Of a stretch of DNA of 64,000 nt, positions 1 to 12,432 are shown in pieces. The notes beneath the pieces were generated by a model. The model had not been told where the DNA came from and made no database searches. It saw only the letters and a program-made list of their open reading frames with translations. Source of the DNA: Cucumis sativus (lineage: Eukaryota > Streptophyta > Magnoliopsida > Cucurbitales > Cucurbitaceae); contig NC_026655.2 of the NCBI RefSeq assembly GCF_000004075.3, positions 2,418,001 through 2,482,000 of the forward strand, in the 5' to 3' direction. Positions within the stretch are counted from its first letter, which is position 1; each line of letters opens with the position of its first letter. Position numbers and translations under genes: made by a program.

Positions 1-3000
1 TCATACAAATCCATTCGTCTTGGTTGGGCCAGCCCATTTTTGCTCTAAAGAGCTCAATTAGCAATTGTGTAGTGAACACATACATACAATAACTATATAT
101 GTTAATGCATTGTTTTTGTTTTGAACAAATATGCTAATTTATTTGAATAAGCTTTTTAAAATAGTAGTGTGAAACAGGAAGGGACTAATAATAATTTGAA
201 GCAAAATATATTTATTTATTTTAGAAGAATAAAGGGAAAAGTGAAAGGCAAAATAAAGAACAAAGTAGATCCATGCATGATTTGGATTATATATATATAT
301 ATATATATGATATGTGAAACCAAACTTGATGAGAATATGGAAAATAAAACTGAAAAGAAGAGAGAGGCCGGGAAGAGAGATTTTAAAACAATTGAAATAT
401 AAACTTGAGAGTTGAGAGAGAGAGAGAGAGGGCTTGAACTTGACCATATAAGGATGAAACACAAAGTGACCCTCAAATCTTATAAAGAAAGGCCACAAAA
501 TGACACAAAACTTTTACCACATTTGGACCCACTTTTGTTGCTTGTTCATGCATGTTCCAATTAAGCACACACACAATGCAAGCATCCATTGGGTGGGAGT
601 CAAACCAAGTCAAAACCCTATCAAAAACACTAATTATATAAACTAAAGATTTGAGTGGGGGAAAAGACAACCACCAATATATATATTTTAACATATGGCT
701 TTCCCTTTAGATAGATGGGTAGAAAAGTGTTTTTGTATGTATCCTCAAGTATATATAACCCTCCCTTAAAACTGGCAGATTAGGTTAGGTCTGGTTGTAT
801 CTAGAAACGAGTAATCAATTAGTCGAAGTTGATTTTCTGTCCAAACCATCAACTAAACCGATTAAAAATGTCCAAACCATCAACAAATTACCTTTCAAAA
901 CATACCATATAGGATGATTTTCATTTCTTTTAATTGGTAATGAGGGGTTGAGGAATGAGAAATGATGATATTGGGGTTTGGTTGGTTGGAAGAGCCCACC
1001 ATTGCCCCCATTCAAATCTGTCTTAATGGGATTCATTGTATCTCTCCCTACAAATATATAACAAAAATACTAAATTTATAAATTAAAACCATTCAAAATA
1101 TGAAATGCCAAATCTCTATCTCTCCCTCTCATCTCATAAGTTTTTTCCCAACTCCAATCATTCACAAAATGAATTGGCAACATCCATTAGATTTTTATTT
1201 TTATTTTTGCTATTCCCCTAAGTTTTATCTTCTTTTCTAAAAATGGGTTTGAAAGAGAAGGAACCATCGAGAAAACAAACTGAAACCAACAAAACCAAAC
1301 TATCAGAAAAATGAAAATTTACAAATGGAAAGTAGGAATAATAAAAGAAAAAAACTAAAGCATGCATTAAAGAATCATTTGATTAATTGAAAAGTAGGGT
1401 AATTAAAAAAGGAAAACAAATGGGAGATTGAAGTGATGAATTGGAAAGGAACAGTGGGTATGAAAGTGACAATGGAAGGGGATGACAGAGAATTTGAAAT
1501 TAGGAGTTTTTGTTAAACTGTCACAATCCCTTCAACTGTTTAGGGATGCCAAAACAGAATTTTGTCATTTCCCCCACACACACTTTTATTTCTTTTACTG
1601 CTCATTCTTTTTTCCTTCTTCTATATTTCTTTTCTTCATTTGCTCTTCCCTTCCACACTCTCCTCTTCCTATTCTCATTTTTCTTTCTCCTTCCATTTCT
1701 GTGTTTCCACACCTCCATCCTAAGGTCTCGTTTTCCGTTTTGTATTTAAAATGTTTTTAAAATAAGTTGTGGAAATGATTGTTCTAATACTACAAAAAAA
1801 AAAAAAAAAAAAAAAGGTACGTACAAGAAATGTATTTAAATTTTTAAAAGGAAAATGCCATATTCTGTCAGAATTTTTTTTACTATAATATAATAGTTTC
1901 CTTCTCTCTAAATCAAGAATGGTAACGTTTTACACATTTTCAATCAAAATTAGACTAAATATTTTTCATTTAACGTGTTTCGATGTTTTTACTACAATAA
2001 TTATTGAGATGAAAGATCTCGAGGAAAGACATGCAAATTATTAATGAATTAAGCTAGAAGGCACTAATGTTCCGTCTATTATATTGTATTATTGTTTTGT
2101 TATTCAAACTAACAATCATAATAATCTTACTTTAAATAATTAGTTTAAATCTTCTTTTAAAAGAAATTAATGAACATGAAGTAAAGTACTAAAGGATAGG
2201 ACATCAATTACTATTTAAGATGACTATCGATGGATTTAATTATTGTTAAACTGAAACTATCAAAATAGTAAAAGTAAATTATAATCGTCACTCTAACAAT
2301 GATAATTTTAAAATTTTCATTTCTTAGATTAAATTAACTACAATTTTTAAAAAATATTGCAAACTATCACAGTTGATCTATAATGGACCACGATATGTAT
2401 TGTCTACTATAAATAGATATTTTTAAAAATTTTGTCATTTAAAATAATTTATGTTTCGATTCATCATGTTTATATATATAAAAATATGTATATTCTTTTA
2501 TAAACAATTATGAGCAAATAATAAATAATGAATATAATGGGAGACAAAGTGAAAGATTTGAAAGTTGGGAGGATGACAAGCAACTATAGTACAATTATTG
2601 AGAGTGTAATTTAGCTTTTATTTAAAACATTAGAAATATTATATATGTGGTCTCTTTAGTCATTGAAAAATAATATAAACTTATCATGTGATTAAGATGG
2701 TGACTTCTTCATCATTTTCTTTTATCAATTCATATATATAGATAGATAGATTTACTTTATTAAAAAAAATAATGAAAGATTTTATTATAAAGTACACATT
2801 TAGGTCGGCCGACTTAAGAATAAATTGATAAAAATCAGTAAAGGACAATAGTCCTGCCTTCATGGTCTAATTAAGAATAGACTATATCCTTGACCACCTA
2901 TATTAAGTATAATACTTAATATGAATCATTCAATTCTTTTTTTTATTAACATTATTGCTTCTAGATTATTAACCACATCATGTTTAATTATTGTTAATCA

Positions 3001-5206
3001 TATCTACAGTTTTATACTATGAAGATTTTATTTGTATTGAGTTTGTTCGTATGAAATTAAAATCAACCAAACAAAAATTATATTGAAACTTGAAATTTTG
3101 ATTATTAATTGTATTTAAAGGCATATTAGATGAATGGTCCTTTCAATATAAAATTAGGTTATGAAAGATGGCTTAGATTGCCTCACTTGGACCTCTTTAA
3201 ATGGTTCCAAGTGTAAAGCACATAAGCTTTTGTCAAATCGATATGATGATTTGAACTTCTCAAATTAAATAAATATCACACACTTTGATTTGGAAAATGT
3301 GAGATTAATAAAAAAATTCCACATTGTTTTAGAAATTGAATTAACCACAACACTCCTTTTACCAAAAAAAAAAAAAAAAAACCTAAAAGTTTATTTTGAT
3401 CGGCTAAATAATACTTTAGCTAGTTGAAGTTTACGTCCATATCATTGGACTTCAACGTGCTAAGGTGAACAATAGGTAACGTTGAGGTTTTCTTGATCTA
3501 ACTAAAATTTTTTTTGACATGTTGTAACATCATTTTAGAGTTCGTGTTTGTGCAGAATCTGTTGCTCATGGAGTTTAAGAAGATAGGTGCAGAAGAGAAA
3601 TCTAAAACTTCTTCCCTGTAAATGGATGACTGCAACTCGGAATACATTATGCCTTATCACACTTGTCTCACTTATAAGTAAATTTGAGTGTTGTAATAGT
3701 AATAGATAGGTGGGCAGACACCACATCATCGATGCAAGGTTGTTTATATATAAAGAATTTTGTTGACCGAGACTCAACTCATAACTGAATAACTCTCAAC
3801 ATCTAAATTTGAGGTTTAATAAATCTTATTGATTTAATTTTGATTGTTTTCTTAGTCAAACTCATAGGGTTTGCCAAATCATTAAGGGATCATTTGTGTT
3901 TTTGAATTACATTACTAGACAATAGAGAATCTTACGATTCCATTTTTTCAATCAGAATGAGGATGCGTGAAATTGAAAGATTTTAAGATGATGGTTAACG
4001 AGTATCTTTAATGTCTAACTATTTTTAAAATAACTCAATCCGAACAAAGTCATACAAATACCGATTAAGGAGGTAATCTACAATTACCACACAAACACAT
4101 GTTCATAATTTGAAAAGGAAATTAAAAAACCGTTAGCATAAAAAAAGCATTTATTTATTAGTCATAAAAGTAGAATAATATGAACTTTTTATAGCAAAGA
4201 TATGGGTTGAAGATACATATTCTAATTATAAAAATGTTAACAATTCAATGCATAAGAGTTTCTGTTTGTTGCCATTTGAGAGAGTTTCAAGTTCTGTCCT
4301 TTCTTATCTTAAAACAAGGACTTCTCCTTTTATTCTATATATTAATTAATCTTCAATTTAGGAAATGGATTTGTTTAATTAGTCTAATCATCATGTCAAA
4401 GTCTTTTAACACAAATTCTATATATATGCCTTTGTACAAAAAGCAAATATTTATAATCATTTTCAGTGTTTAAGGTTTTAATCACTTTACAAACATTCTT
4501 CTTCAAAATCAAACTCCAACAAATGCCAATCCATTTAAATAGAAAAATTATCCAAACACATAGAAATTCTCACATTTTATGGCTATGTTAAGGAATAATA
4601 TTCTTATCTAAACATCTCCCATCCTAGATATGATAGAAAGATTTTAAAACATAAAGAATAAAAGGAAAACTTTTTTAAAAGTGATAACTTTTATATATAT
4701 AAGATTGTGAACAAAATTTAATAATCTAAAAGGTGATGTCTTATATTAATTAAAGATGAAAGAATATATACATCGAACTTAGGAAATAATTAATGTCATA
4801 CCTAAACAAAATTGGATATAAATTAAATTAAATTTAGCTTGATTATTTTATACCTAATTAATAATTAGACGGTAATAATATACCAATAATAATAGAGGTA
4901 CGCATCCCTTTTGTTTAAACTAAAAATTTTAACTAATAAGAGTTTAATTTAGTTGAATATCAATTGTACTCGTAATTACAAGAATGATTGTTCGAATCTT
5001 TTACCTCAATCGATATACTAGAATTTTCGTTAACTATAAGTTTTTGATTGTATTAAGTACAATATCAATATCATTAACCGAGGGCGAAATTTATCTATAA
5101 AATCTGAAAAAAAAAGAAAAGAAAAACAAATTGAAATGGAAGATTTTTTTCCCTTCTAGTGTTTGTTTTGGAGAATGAGAAGTTGACATTTTAGAAATAA
5201 AAAAAG
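1..5206. other. Intergenic region, no gene found
   Basis: AT-rich non-coding sequence. The open frames here are short, rich in Ile/Phe/Lys or simple sequence, and show no family motif. It holds an (AT)n tract at about 288-308, a (GA)n tract at about 414-430, poly(A) runs at about 1793-1815 and 3364-3380, and a TGGGCC/AGCCCA pair at 25-36. A short hairpin lies at 3417-3462. The 3' UTR of the bHLH gene must extend leftward from 5207 into this region, but its end is not visible. Confidence 0.6.
288..308. repeat. (AT)n microsatellite
   Basis: About ten alternating AT units in intergenic DNA. A (GA)n tract of about 17 bases follows at 414-430. No gene is nearby. Confidence 0.9.
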
Positions 5207-6777
5207 TCAAAGAGGCAAATTTGAGTGGAAGCAAGCTATTCCTCCATATCCTTCCTTCATCAATCTCTCCAATTCTTTTGCTTCATGTGCCTTTGCCCTC
5301 TACAAAAAAAAATAAAATACCCAAATCAACCTTGTTACTAAATTAAAAGTATAATCCTAAGTTTAGAGATTGTAAATTAAAAACTTAAGGGTTTTTTTAT
5401 AAAAGAAAAATTACTTGTAATTTTGATATTGCATCTGCCTCTGAGTTGAAGTCATAGAAAGAGCTAGCTGCAGCAAGTTTCATGGATAGGAACTGAAATT
5501 CAAAAACATAAGTTTGTGAATATGTTTTGATATATATATAGATATAGATATAGATAGATAGTTTGAAGAACTCTCACCTCCACTTGATTCTGTAGAGACT
5601 GAACATAGTTAATTATCTCATCCAACATTACTGCCATGCCCATGGTCTGTTATTCCATTGAGTATTTAGTTTCATTATATATGTGTGTGTATTCTTAAAA
5701 TTACCCACAAAAAAAAAAAGAAAGAAAGAACAAGATTCTTTACATTTATTTTTAAAAAAAAGAATTAATTTCTTTAATTGCAAGAATATGCTTAACTTCT
5801 TTTGTTTTTTCATACCTTGTAGCATCCTGGGACAATGTCTTTCAAGCATCTTAGTCTTTCATTGATTTTTCCTCTTCTCACCTGATTGATTGATTGACAA
5901 CAATTAATCCATATTTCCTTAACCCCAACAAATAAAATTTAAAAAAAAAAAAAAAAGGTTTCCCCCTCTTTTGAAAAATACTTAAAAATTTAATTAGTTT
6001 AAGTGTGATTAAACAATTGTACGATATGCTTTAAGAGTGATTAATCAACTTAATCCTTGATTTTATGTTTCTATAATCACTAGAAAACATACACTAATTA
6101 AGAGAAGCATAATTAAAGTAATTTTGTAACAACAATAATGAAAGAATATTGAGTTACCCTTTCAGCTAAACTGTGGCTATCAGTGGCTTGGCCTCTTCTA
6201 GCTCTAACATGAACCACTTCTCTAGTTGATTTCTCCTCTTCTTTCTCTAAGCTTTTCAACCTCTTCCCTTTCCCAGAGCTCTATACGTAACCAAAAACAA
6301 AAAAAGAGGAAACTCTATTGATTAATGATTAAACAAACACCATGAATAATAATATAAATGATTGATAAAAGAAACAAGGAGAAAAGGCATATATATATAT
6401 ATACATACATATTTAGTGTTGAAGCCAGATTCAGAAACTTGAGGAGTGGAAATCCCAGAAGTACTTTCGGAAACATCCATAGGCATAGATTTTCTCTTGT
6501 TATTGATATCATGGAAGTGGTGATGAGTAGTAGTAGAAACGGAGGGAGTTGGAGCAGGTGGGAAAACAGAGTGAGAAGGCAAAACAGGGGAAGTAGTAAA
6601 AGAAGTAGCATTATTTTCTGGGAAATTTGGAGGAAATTGTGAAAATATTTCTGTATTAGTGGTGGAGAATGGCAAAAAGTGAGTGAAATTGGGAATTGAA
6701 GAGGAGAAATGAGAAGCCATGAGTTCTAAATTTGGATCTTCAAGAGGGAAGGAGGAAGGGAAATCATGATCAGCCAT
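5207..6777 (-). CDS. bHLH transcription factor, bHLH137/BEE-CIB type
   Basis: Predicted nuclear DNA-binding transcription factor of 265 residues. Six exons on the minus strand, all with phase-0 junctions: 6777-6409, 6280-6158, 5881-5816, 5646-5578, 5492-5415 and 5299-5207. Residues 1-123 form a Ser/Thr/Pro-rich N-terminus. The basic region begins near residue 145 (VVHVRARRGQATDSHSLAER) and carries His159, Glu163 and Arg167, the H-E-R set that the family uses to contact E-box/G-box DNA. Helix-loop-helix follows across exons 3-4 (KINERLRCLKDIVPGCYK, then TMGMAVMLDEIINYVQSLQN). The C-terminus ends in SNLPL. The sequence and exon pattern match the plant group containing bHLH137, BEE and CIB factors, which act in growth and light or hormone responses; the exact orthologue is an inference. 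The start is the ATG at 6777, the first after a TATA-like element and a (CTT)n-rich leader. No truncation is seen. Confidence 0.9.
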
Positions 6778-6790
6778 GAGTAAATGAAAG

Positions 6791-6870
6791 GAAGAAGAAG
6801 AAGAAGAAGAAGAAGAAGAAGAAGAAGAAGAAGAAGAAGAAGAAGAAGAAGAAGAAGAAGAAGAAGAAGA
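6791..6870. repeat. (GAA)n microsatellite in bHLH leader
   Basis: An 80-base, essentially perfect (GAA)n tract of about 27 units, 13 bases upstream of the bHLH start codon. In the mRNA sense it reads (CTT/TTC)n and lies between the TATA-like element at 6921-6932 and the ATG, so it is probably transcribed as 5' UTR. Length polymorphism between accessions is likely. Confidence 0.93.
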
Positions 6871-6920
6871 CTGTGGTTTAGGATAATGGAAGAAGGGAAT
6901 TGAGGGGGGAGGGGTGTTAT

Positions 6921-6932
6921 TATATATATAAA
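6921..6932 (-). promoter_or_regulatory. TATA-like element of the bHLH gene
   Basis: On the minus strand the sequence reads TTTATATATATA, about 145 bases upstream of the bHLH ATG. A start of transcription near 6890-6900 would give a leader of about 110-120 bases that includes the (CTT)n tract. It is a prediction from spacing only. Confidence 0.5.
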
Positions 6933-7043
6933 GAAGAAAAGGATTACAGCCACAGGGTTTGTAAGTTTGGAGTTAATATCAAGAAACTGTTACATTTAAA
7001 AAAAAAAAGAAGAGAGAATGGAAAAAAGGAAGTAAGTAAGAGG

Positions 7044-7078
7044 AGAAGGGAGAAGGGAGAAGGGAGAAGGAGAAGGGG
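7044..7078. repeat. Short AGAAGGG tandem repeat
   Basis: Four to five copies of a seven-base purine unit (AGAAGGG with minor variants) in the upstream region of the bHLH gene. Simple-sequence expansion. Confidence 0.8.
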
Positions 7079-7094
7079 GCATTTGGTGGGTGGC

Positions 7095-7100
7095 CACGTG
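7095..7100. promoter_or_regulatory. G-box CACGTG upstream of bHLH gene
   Basis: A perfect G-box in the longer palindrome GGCCACGTGG-like context, about 320 bases upstream of the bHLH start. A further ACGT core (CCCACGTCA) lies near 7175. G-boxes are bound by bHLH and bZIP factors, so self- or cross-regulation by bHLH proteins is possible, but occupancy is not shown by sequence. Confidence 0.45.
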
Positions 7101-7324
7101 GTGAGACCAGCTTCTATGGTTGTGTTCCCTAAGTAGGCCCCATTCTCAGGAGATATAATCCAACAACAATTATGGCCCCACGTCATGCCTTTTAGTTTTT
7201 TCCTCTTTTTTTTCTTTTATAAAATAAATAATTGAAAATAAAATTCTCTTCATGTTTTTTCCTCCCTAAATTTTAGTACCATTCAAAACACTTCCCATTC
7301 ATTTGGATCCATGGCAGCTAGTTT

Positions 7325-7660
7325 AGCAACGCGTTTAGGCATAGAGTTATTGTAATATGTATTATTATAGTATGTGAATTATAATAGTTTGTGTTTCAGT
7401 GCATATAGTTATAGTTTGAGTTATTATAATCTATGTTTGAAAAGTGAGAAATAGTCAAAGGAGAGGGTGAAAAATAGTGAGATAGAAAAGATGAGAGGGT
7501 GAGAAATAATGAAAGGGGGAGTGGAGAATAGTGATAGATGAGTAATAAGGAAAAAAAAAGCAGAATCTAATCCTAATCCTAGAATTATGATAACTCCCGA
7601 GGCAAACATGGAGTGGGCTAACCACTCCATAGTCGGAGGGCCAAACGACCTCTAAAAGTC
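7325..7660. mobile_element. Possible MITE-like element (weak)
   Basis: The left edge reads GCGTTTAGGCATAGAGTTATTGTAA-like sequence. The inverted right edge (near 7660) reads GTCGTTTGGCCCTCCGACTATGG-like sequence, so the ends share the CGTTTRGGC core in inverted orientation. GAGTTAT recurs in inverted orientation inside both ends. The interior is AT-rich with no coding capacity, and a stretch with the same TATAATAGTTTGTGTTT-like core recurs near 12990-13030. No clean target duplication could be assigned, so boundaries are approximate. Confidence 0.3.
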
Positions 7661-10600
7661 TTATTACAACGCTTCAAGTTTAGAAAAGAGATATAAATGA
7701 ATCGAGTTTACCGAGAGATTCTAGCTAAAAACATGAAAGTATGATTAGTAAGGGCTTAAAAAAAATTGAGGATTACTACTTATACCAACAATGTACACCT
7801 AATTCATCTTCAGTGGCTCAATTGAAAGTTAAGCCTGTATTTTTAATTAGGTTAGAATAGTATATGTTTAGAGTGACCTCCTTGAAGTTTTTCTAAGATA
7901 TATGCATGTACAAAGTATGCTAAAATGATCGATGTGTTGGTTTATAAGGACAACTTTGACACTCCTAAAAGTCTTCGAGACAAGTGGAAATAGTTGTGAT
8001 GGGTTGAGTTGATTTATTTATGTTAGAATAGTATGTGTTTAGAGGGTAAATTATTTTAATTTGGATATAACGATTTGTATTTAACAAAGGCAAAAAGAAA
8101 CAATGAACGAAAGATAGTAAATGTGGTAACAAAAAGGGATTTGATATAGTTATACTATAGTTAATTTTACGTTTTATACCTTGGTGTTATATTATGATTG
8201 CTCGTTCTACCCTCTTTGAAATTGGTAACCCAAACATTTGGTTAGTTATATTGTTAAGTTGTTTGCATAAATTAAAATATTAATATCTCAATTCTAATTT
8301 CTTTCAATATATATATAGATAGATACATTGATAATATATTGTGAATGAAAAATATTTATACAAAAATAGAGACAAAAACTATCTCATATATCATATTATA
8401 TTACAAATGTGAAAATTTGAACCACAGATTTTTTTTTATTGTGAAAATATATTATATTAATATGTCAATTGAATTATATTTGTGTGGATAGATAGGATTG
8501 TGCATTATACGTATTTGCTTATTTGCTGTAGCTTGATTAATATTGTTATCAAAATATGGACTTTTCTTTCAATTTTAGTTTACAAGTATGGTTTTAGTGG
8601 TGCATTACTGCATAATGCACAGTGTTATTGCACAGGTTGCATCAATAGATTACTTTCGTTTCTTTTGCTTCAATTTTCAAAATAATTTATTTTGGTTAAC
8701 ATATACATTCAACTTTTGTCAATTTTAGTCGATGTATTTGAATTAAAACGTTTGATTTCTACCTTTTAAAGCATGATACATTTAGGCCACAAAGAATATA
8801 CCTAACTTAGCATACATAATATATATCAGTAAGCATCAGTCGATCTGAGTTGGTTTTTCGATTAAACCAATAACACATTGACTATGGTAAATTTAGTAAA
8901 GGTTCAAGCCAACTTCAACCATAAATAACTACAAACTAATCAATAGTTGGTTTAAATAACCTTTAAAAAATTTTAAAACATGTTGCTGATTTGGAGTTTT
9001 CTCAAACTAACACCGACAAAACCTCTCCTTATCTCCAATCTACCACCTTCAGTTCAGTAGGTTTTGATGGAACGTTCAGTTCGATTTTTTGTCTATCTTT
9101 CTCACTCCAACTTTATGTCTAATTCTAGTTCCTATAGTTTTAGTAAATATTAAATTGAGTTCATATAACTCATTTTACTAATAGATTTTAAAAACATATT
9201 CACATATTATATATTTTTTTATCTTAAAATTATCATTACTATTTAATCAATTTTCAATAAAAATTAGCGTTAAGAAACTAAAATTAACATTTAATACTAA
9301 AAGTACATAGACCAAAATTTAAATTTAAAAATACATAGAATAAAACTAAACGATATATATCCGAAGTATAAAAATCAAAACAATGTTTTAAAGTTTTCAA
9401 CCTATATTCAACATAGGTTTAAGCACAAAATAGATAACAGGAACAATATAATATTTGATTCTAGAAAAAAAAAAGAAAAAGGATCAATTCCCAAACAAAA
9501 TCAAAGATTCTAAAACATATTTTTGATTCTCAAACAGCTTAATTTTGTCAAAATGAGTGGCCCTCAAATTTAGGACACATGAAAAGGTTCAAAATTTGAT
9601 ATTTGGGTCACTATCCATTGTATGATCTATGGCTGTTGAATGAGAGTAAGAATAAAGAATATTAATCTCACTGTAGTGTGTATTGAAATTTAATTAATTT
9701 TTGGATAGCCAAAGTTGTAATTTAGAGAAGAAGAAAAGGTGGGAAACAGAGTAGAATGGAGATGATTGTTATGGCTTACATATGGCTTGTGTGCATTAGC
9801 TGGCAAATTTATCACAAACTTAGGATTTCAATTAGTTATGGAAGGATTTATTGCAACCCCTATGCCTACAATTTTGGTTTTATTAATGGAAACTTTTACT
9901 TTCTTTCTTTTTTTCTTCTCTTTTTTGAGGTTTTGAATTTTACAAATCGGTACGTTTGGCCTATATTACGTTTTTGAGAAGTAGGAAAATGATATAGATT
10001 TGAAGGGTTATGGCGTAGGTTAACATTATTTGAAAAAAGAACAATCATGGTAATGAATTTGAAACTTGAGTACGTTAATTAAAAAAAATTAATTATAGTT
10101 GTTAATAATTTTAGACATAATAATTAAGTATATAGTAACATTTTTAAAAAATTACAAATATAGTCAAACATTAATATTTTGAATCTAATTGTTATATTTA
10201 CAAAAATAAAAAAATCAACCACTAAGGAAGTAGGCTTAGACGTGGACGAGTGATAACATTCTTGTTTTTTTCTTCTTTTTTTAATTATTTTTAAAAAATT
10301 AATGTAATCAATCATAGGTTTTTTTTTATACATGAAACCTGACAAACGAGTGGTCGAAACCATCCCTAACTAAACCTTAATTCAGTCTGGTCGATTTTAA
10401 ATGTATTTATTAAGAACTTGTAAACATATTCACCAAAACTTAAGAATATTTTAAAAAGGTAGAGATCACAAATGCAAAACTTCCTAAAACTTGTAATAAA
10501 TATAAATTTAATATCTTAAAAACAAATTGTTTGAACTTTTGGCAAAAAAAAAAAAAAAAAACCCATTTAAGAAATTAGAGTTGTTTTTATCTTTATCTTG

Positions 10601-12367
10601 AAATTTGTTCCCTTTTGAATCAAACACCATATAAGAAGAAGTAATGGGGAGAAGAAATATGAAAAATTTTGAATCCCTCTCTTTCTTTGACTTTTGTGAA
10701 GCCATCCCCCACTCTTTTGCCTAATGTGTGTATCCATATTGAGAAGGTGCATATAGCAATTCAATCTTTAGTGTGACACCACTATTTGTTAATAGCTTTT
10801 ATTATAATTATTATTTTGAAAGGACTATTGGTTAAATAGTTGGCTTATAGGGGGGTTAATAATTAATTTATTATGGGAAGGCCCTTGAATTAATATATAT
10901 TAATAATGGAATTGTAAGGTGTGTGTGTTTTGGATGAGCATTAAAGAGTTTTTGTTTGGTTTCTACCTATATGAAAATGAGATGTGGATGGGAATGGCTA
11001 AGCTTAATGATTGAGATGTTTTTTTCTTTAGGGATTTAATAATTATTATTGCGGGTATCATAATCTCAAATCAATCATTCTTAATCAAAATTTAAGGAAT
11101 ATTATATTTCGTTGGATAATGATTAACGACGAGATTATACATGAGAAATGCATGAAAATTATTGTTATTATCAATAATGTTTACTTAATGGATCAATATG
11201 TAACGACCTTAGTGTGACGTTGATATGAAATCAAATCTAAGAAGAAATAGAAGACAAATAGTGTTCGTTATTGAATTAAACAGGACCATAAAGAAAGGAA
11301 ATATAATGAGTTTTTATTATATCAAATGACAGTTTCGTGTTTTCATTTGTTTGTTTTGATATGTGGATCCCCTTTCTATAGTATGATTATCATAGTCATG
11401 TCAATTGAAAACAAAATTGTCGAAAAAGTACTTTTCATCCTATATTTTTTTGTCCGTTCTCTTAATTTTGATAATTTCAAAAACAATATTTATAATACGT
11501 TTCCTATTTTCATGTTTAAACCCTATCATATTTTTATACAAACTCATCAATTATTTTTAATTGTTCATCCTAATAATTTCATTCTATACTTTACCCAAAC
11601 TAATTTGATTTATTCAAATTTGGGTAAAGACACTGCTAGTCTACAAATATTAATTAAATATTGGATTTAAGCCCATTATTTAATTTGAGTTCATTATGTT
11701 ATCTAAATTTTATTTATTTATTTTGCAAAGGGGTACAGTGAATATTTTTTAAATTAAAAAAAAAATGATTAAAGTCTACCCAATAAATATTGAAAATTGA
11801 AAGTACATTGGTAAAACAATTATATATAATCAATAGTGTTGCATTTGCATTACATGTATACCTCTACCATATGGTTAATTGCTTCTTCCTTTTTGTTGAT
11901 AGAACATAGATATATATATATGTAATGTATTATTCTTATTCTTATGAGTTAGGTAAAGATAGAGAAAATCATACACAAATCATTCAAGTTATGTCCAGTA
12001 GGCAATAGCATAATATGAAAATAGTATTAACAAAAAAATAATTGGGAAGAAAAGTTACAAAAATCTGGGAGTTAGTTTAACTTAATTACAATCAATCAAT
12101 TATTAGAGATATTTAATTAAACGTTTAATCCATTGAATTTCAAATTAACATAAACTAAAAGCAATCATGTTGTTTAGTTTAATGCTCGAATTGAGAAGCA
12201 AAATCTATCAAATTGACTCGTTTCAACTCAACTCAAACCGAGATGAGTTGTTTAAATCGGTTTAAAAGAATTTGACATGGGTCGAGTCGTTGAACCAAAA
12301 CTAGAGCCTTTGGTTTCAGCAACGCTGGAAAAGAGAAGTAGGTGAACCAATGAATAGACTCAGCTAC

Positions 12368-12432
12368 TGGGCTTTCTTTATGGGCCAATATGTATTAAGG
12401 ATCTCTACTAGGCCCACAGTTGGGCTTGGGCT
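12368..12432. promoter_or_regulatory. Cluster of five site II (TGGGCY) elements
   Basis: TGGGCT at 12368 and TGGGCC at 12381, GGCCCA at 12411, then TGGGCT at 12421 and 12427. Such clusters are typical of TCP-bound housekeeping promoters in plants. No open gene is found within 1.6 kb on either side, so its target is unknown. Confidence 0.5.

Noticed and set aside
139..498. 119-codon minus-strand frame
   Set aside because: Phe/Ile/Tyr-rich translation of AT-rich sequence with an (AT)n tract; no motif or splice context.
1482..1760. 92-codon plus-strand frame
   Set aside because: Mostly a translated TC-rich stretch (Phe, Ser, Leu); no domain.
9756..9977. 73-codon hydrophobic frame starting with ATG
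   Set aside because: Could look like a small membrane peptide, but it has no relatives I recognise and is typical of AT-rich spacer.
11326..11670. 114-codon plus-strand frame
   Set aside because: Asn/Ile/Phe-rich, no family motif and no promoter-like features; length is within chance for such composition.
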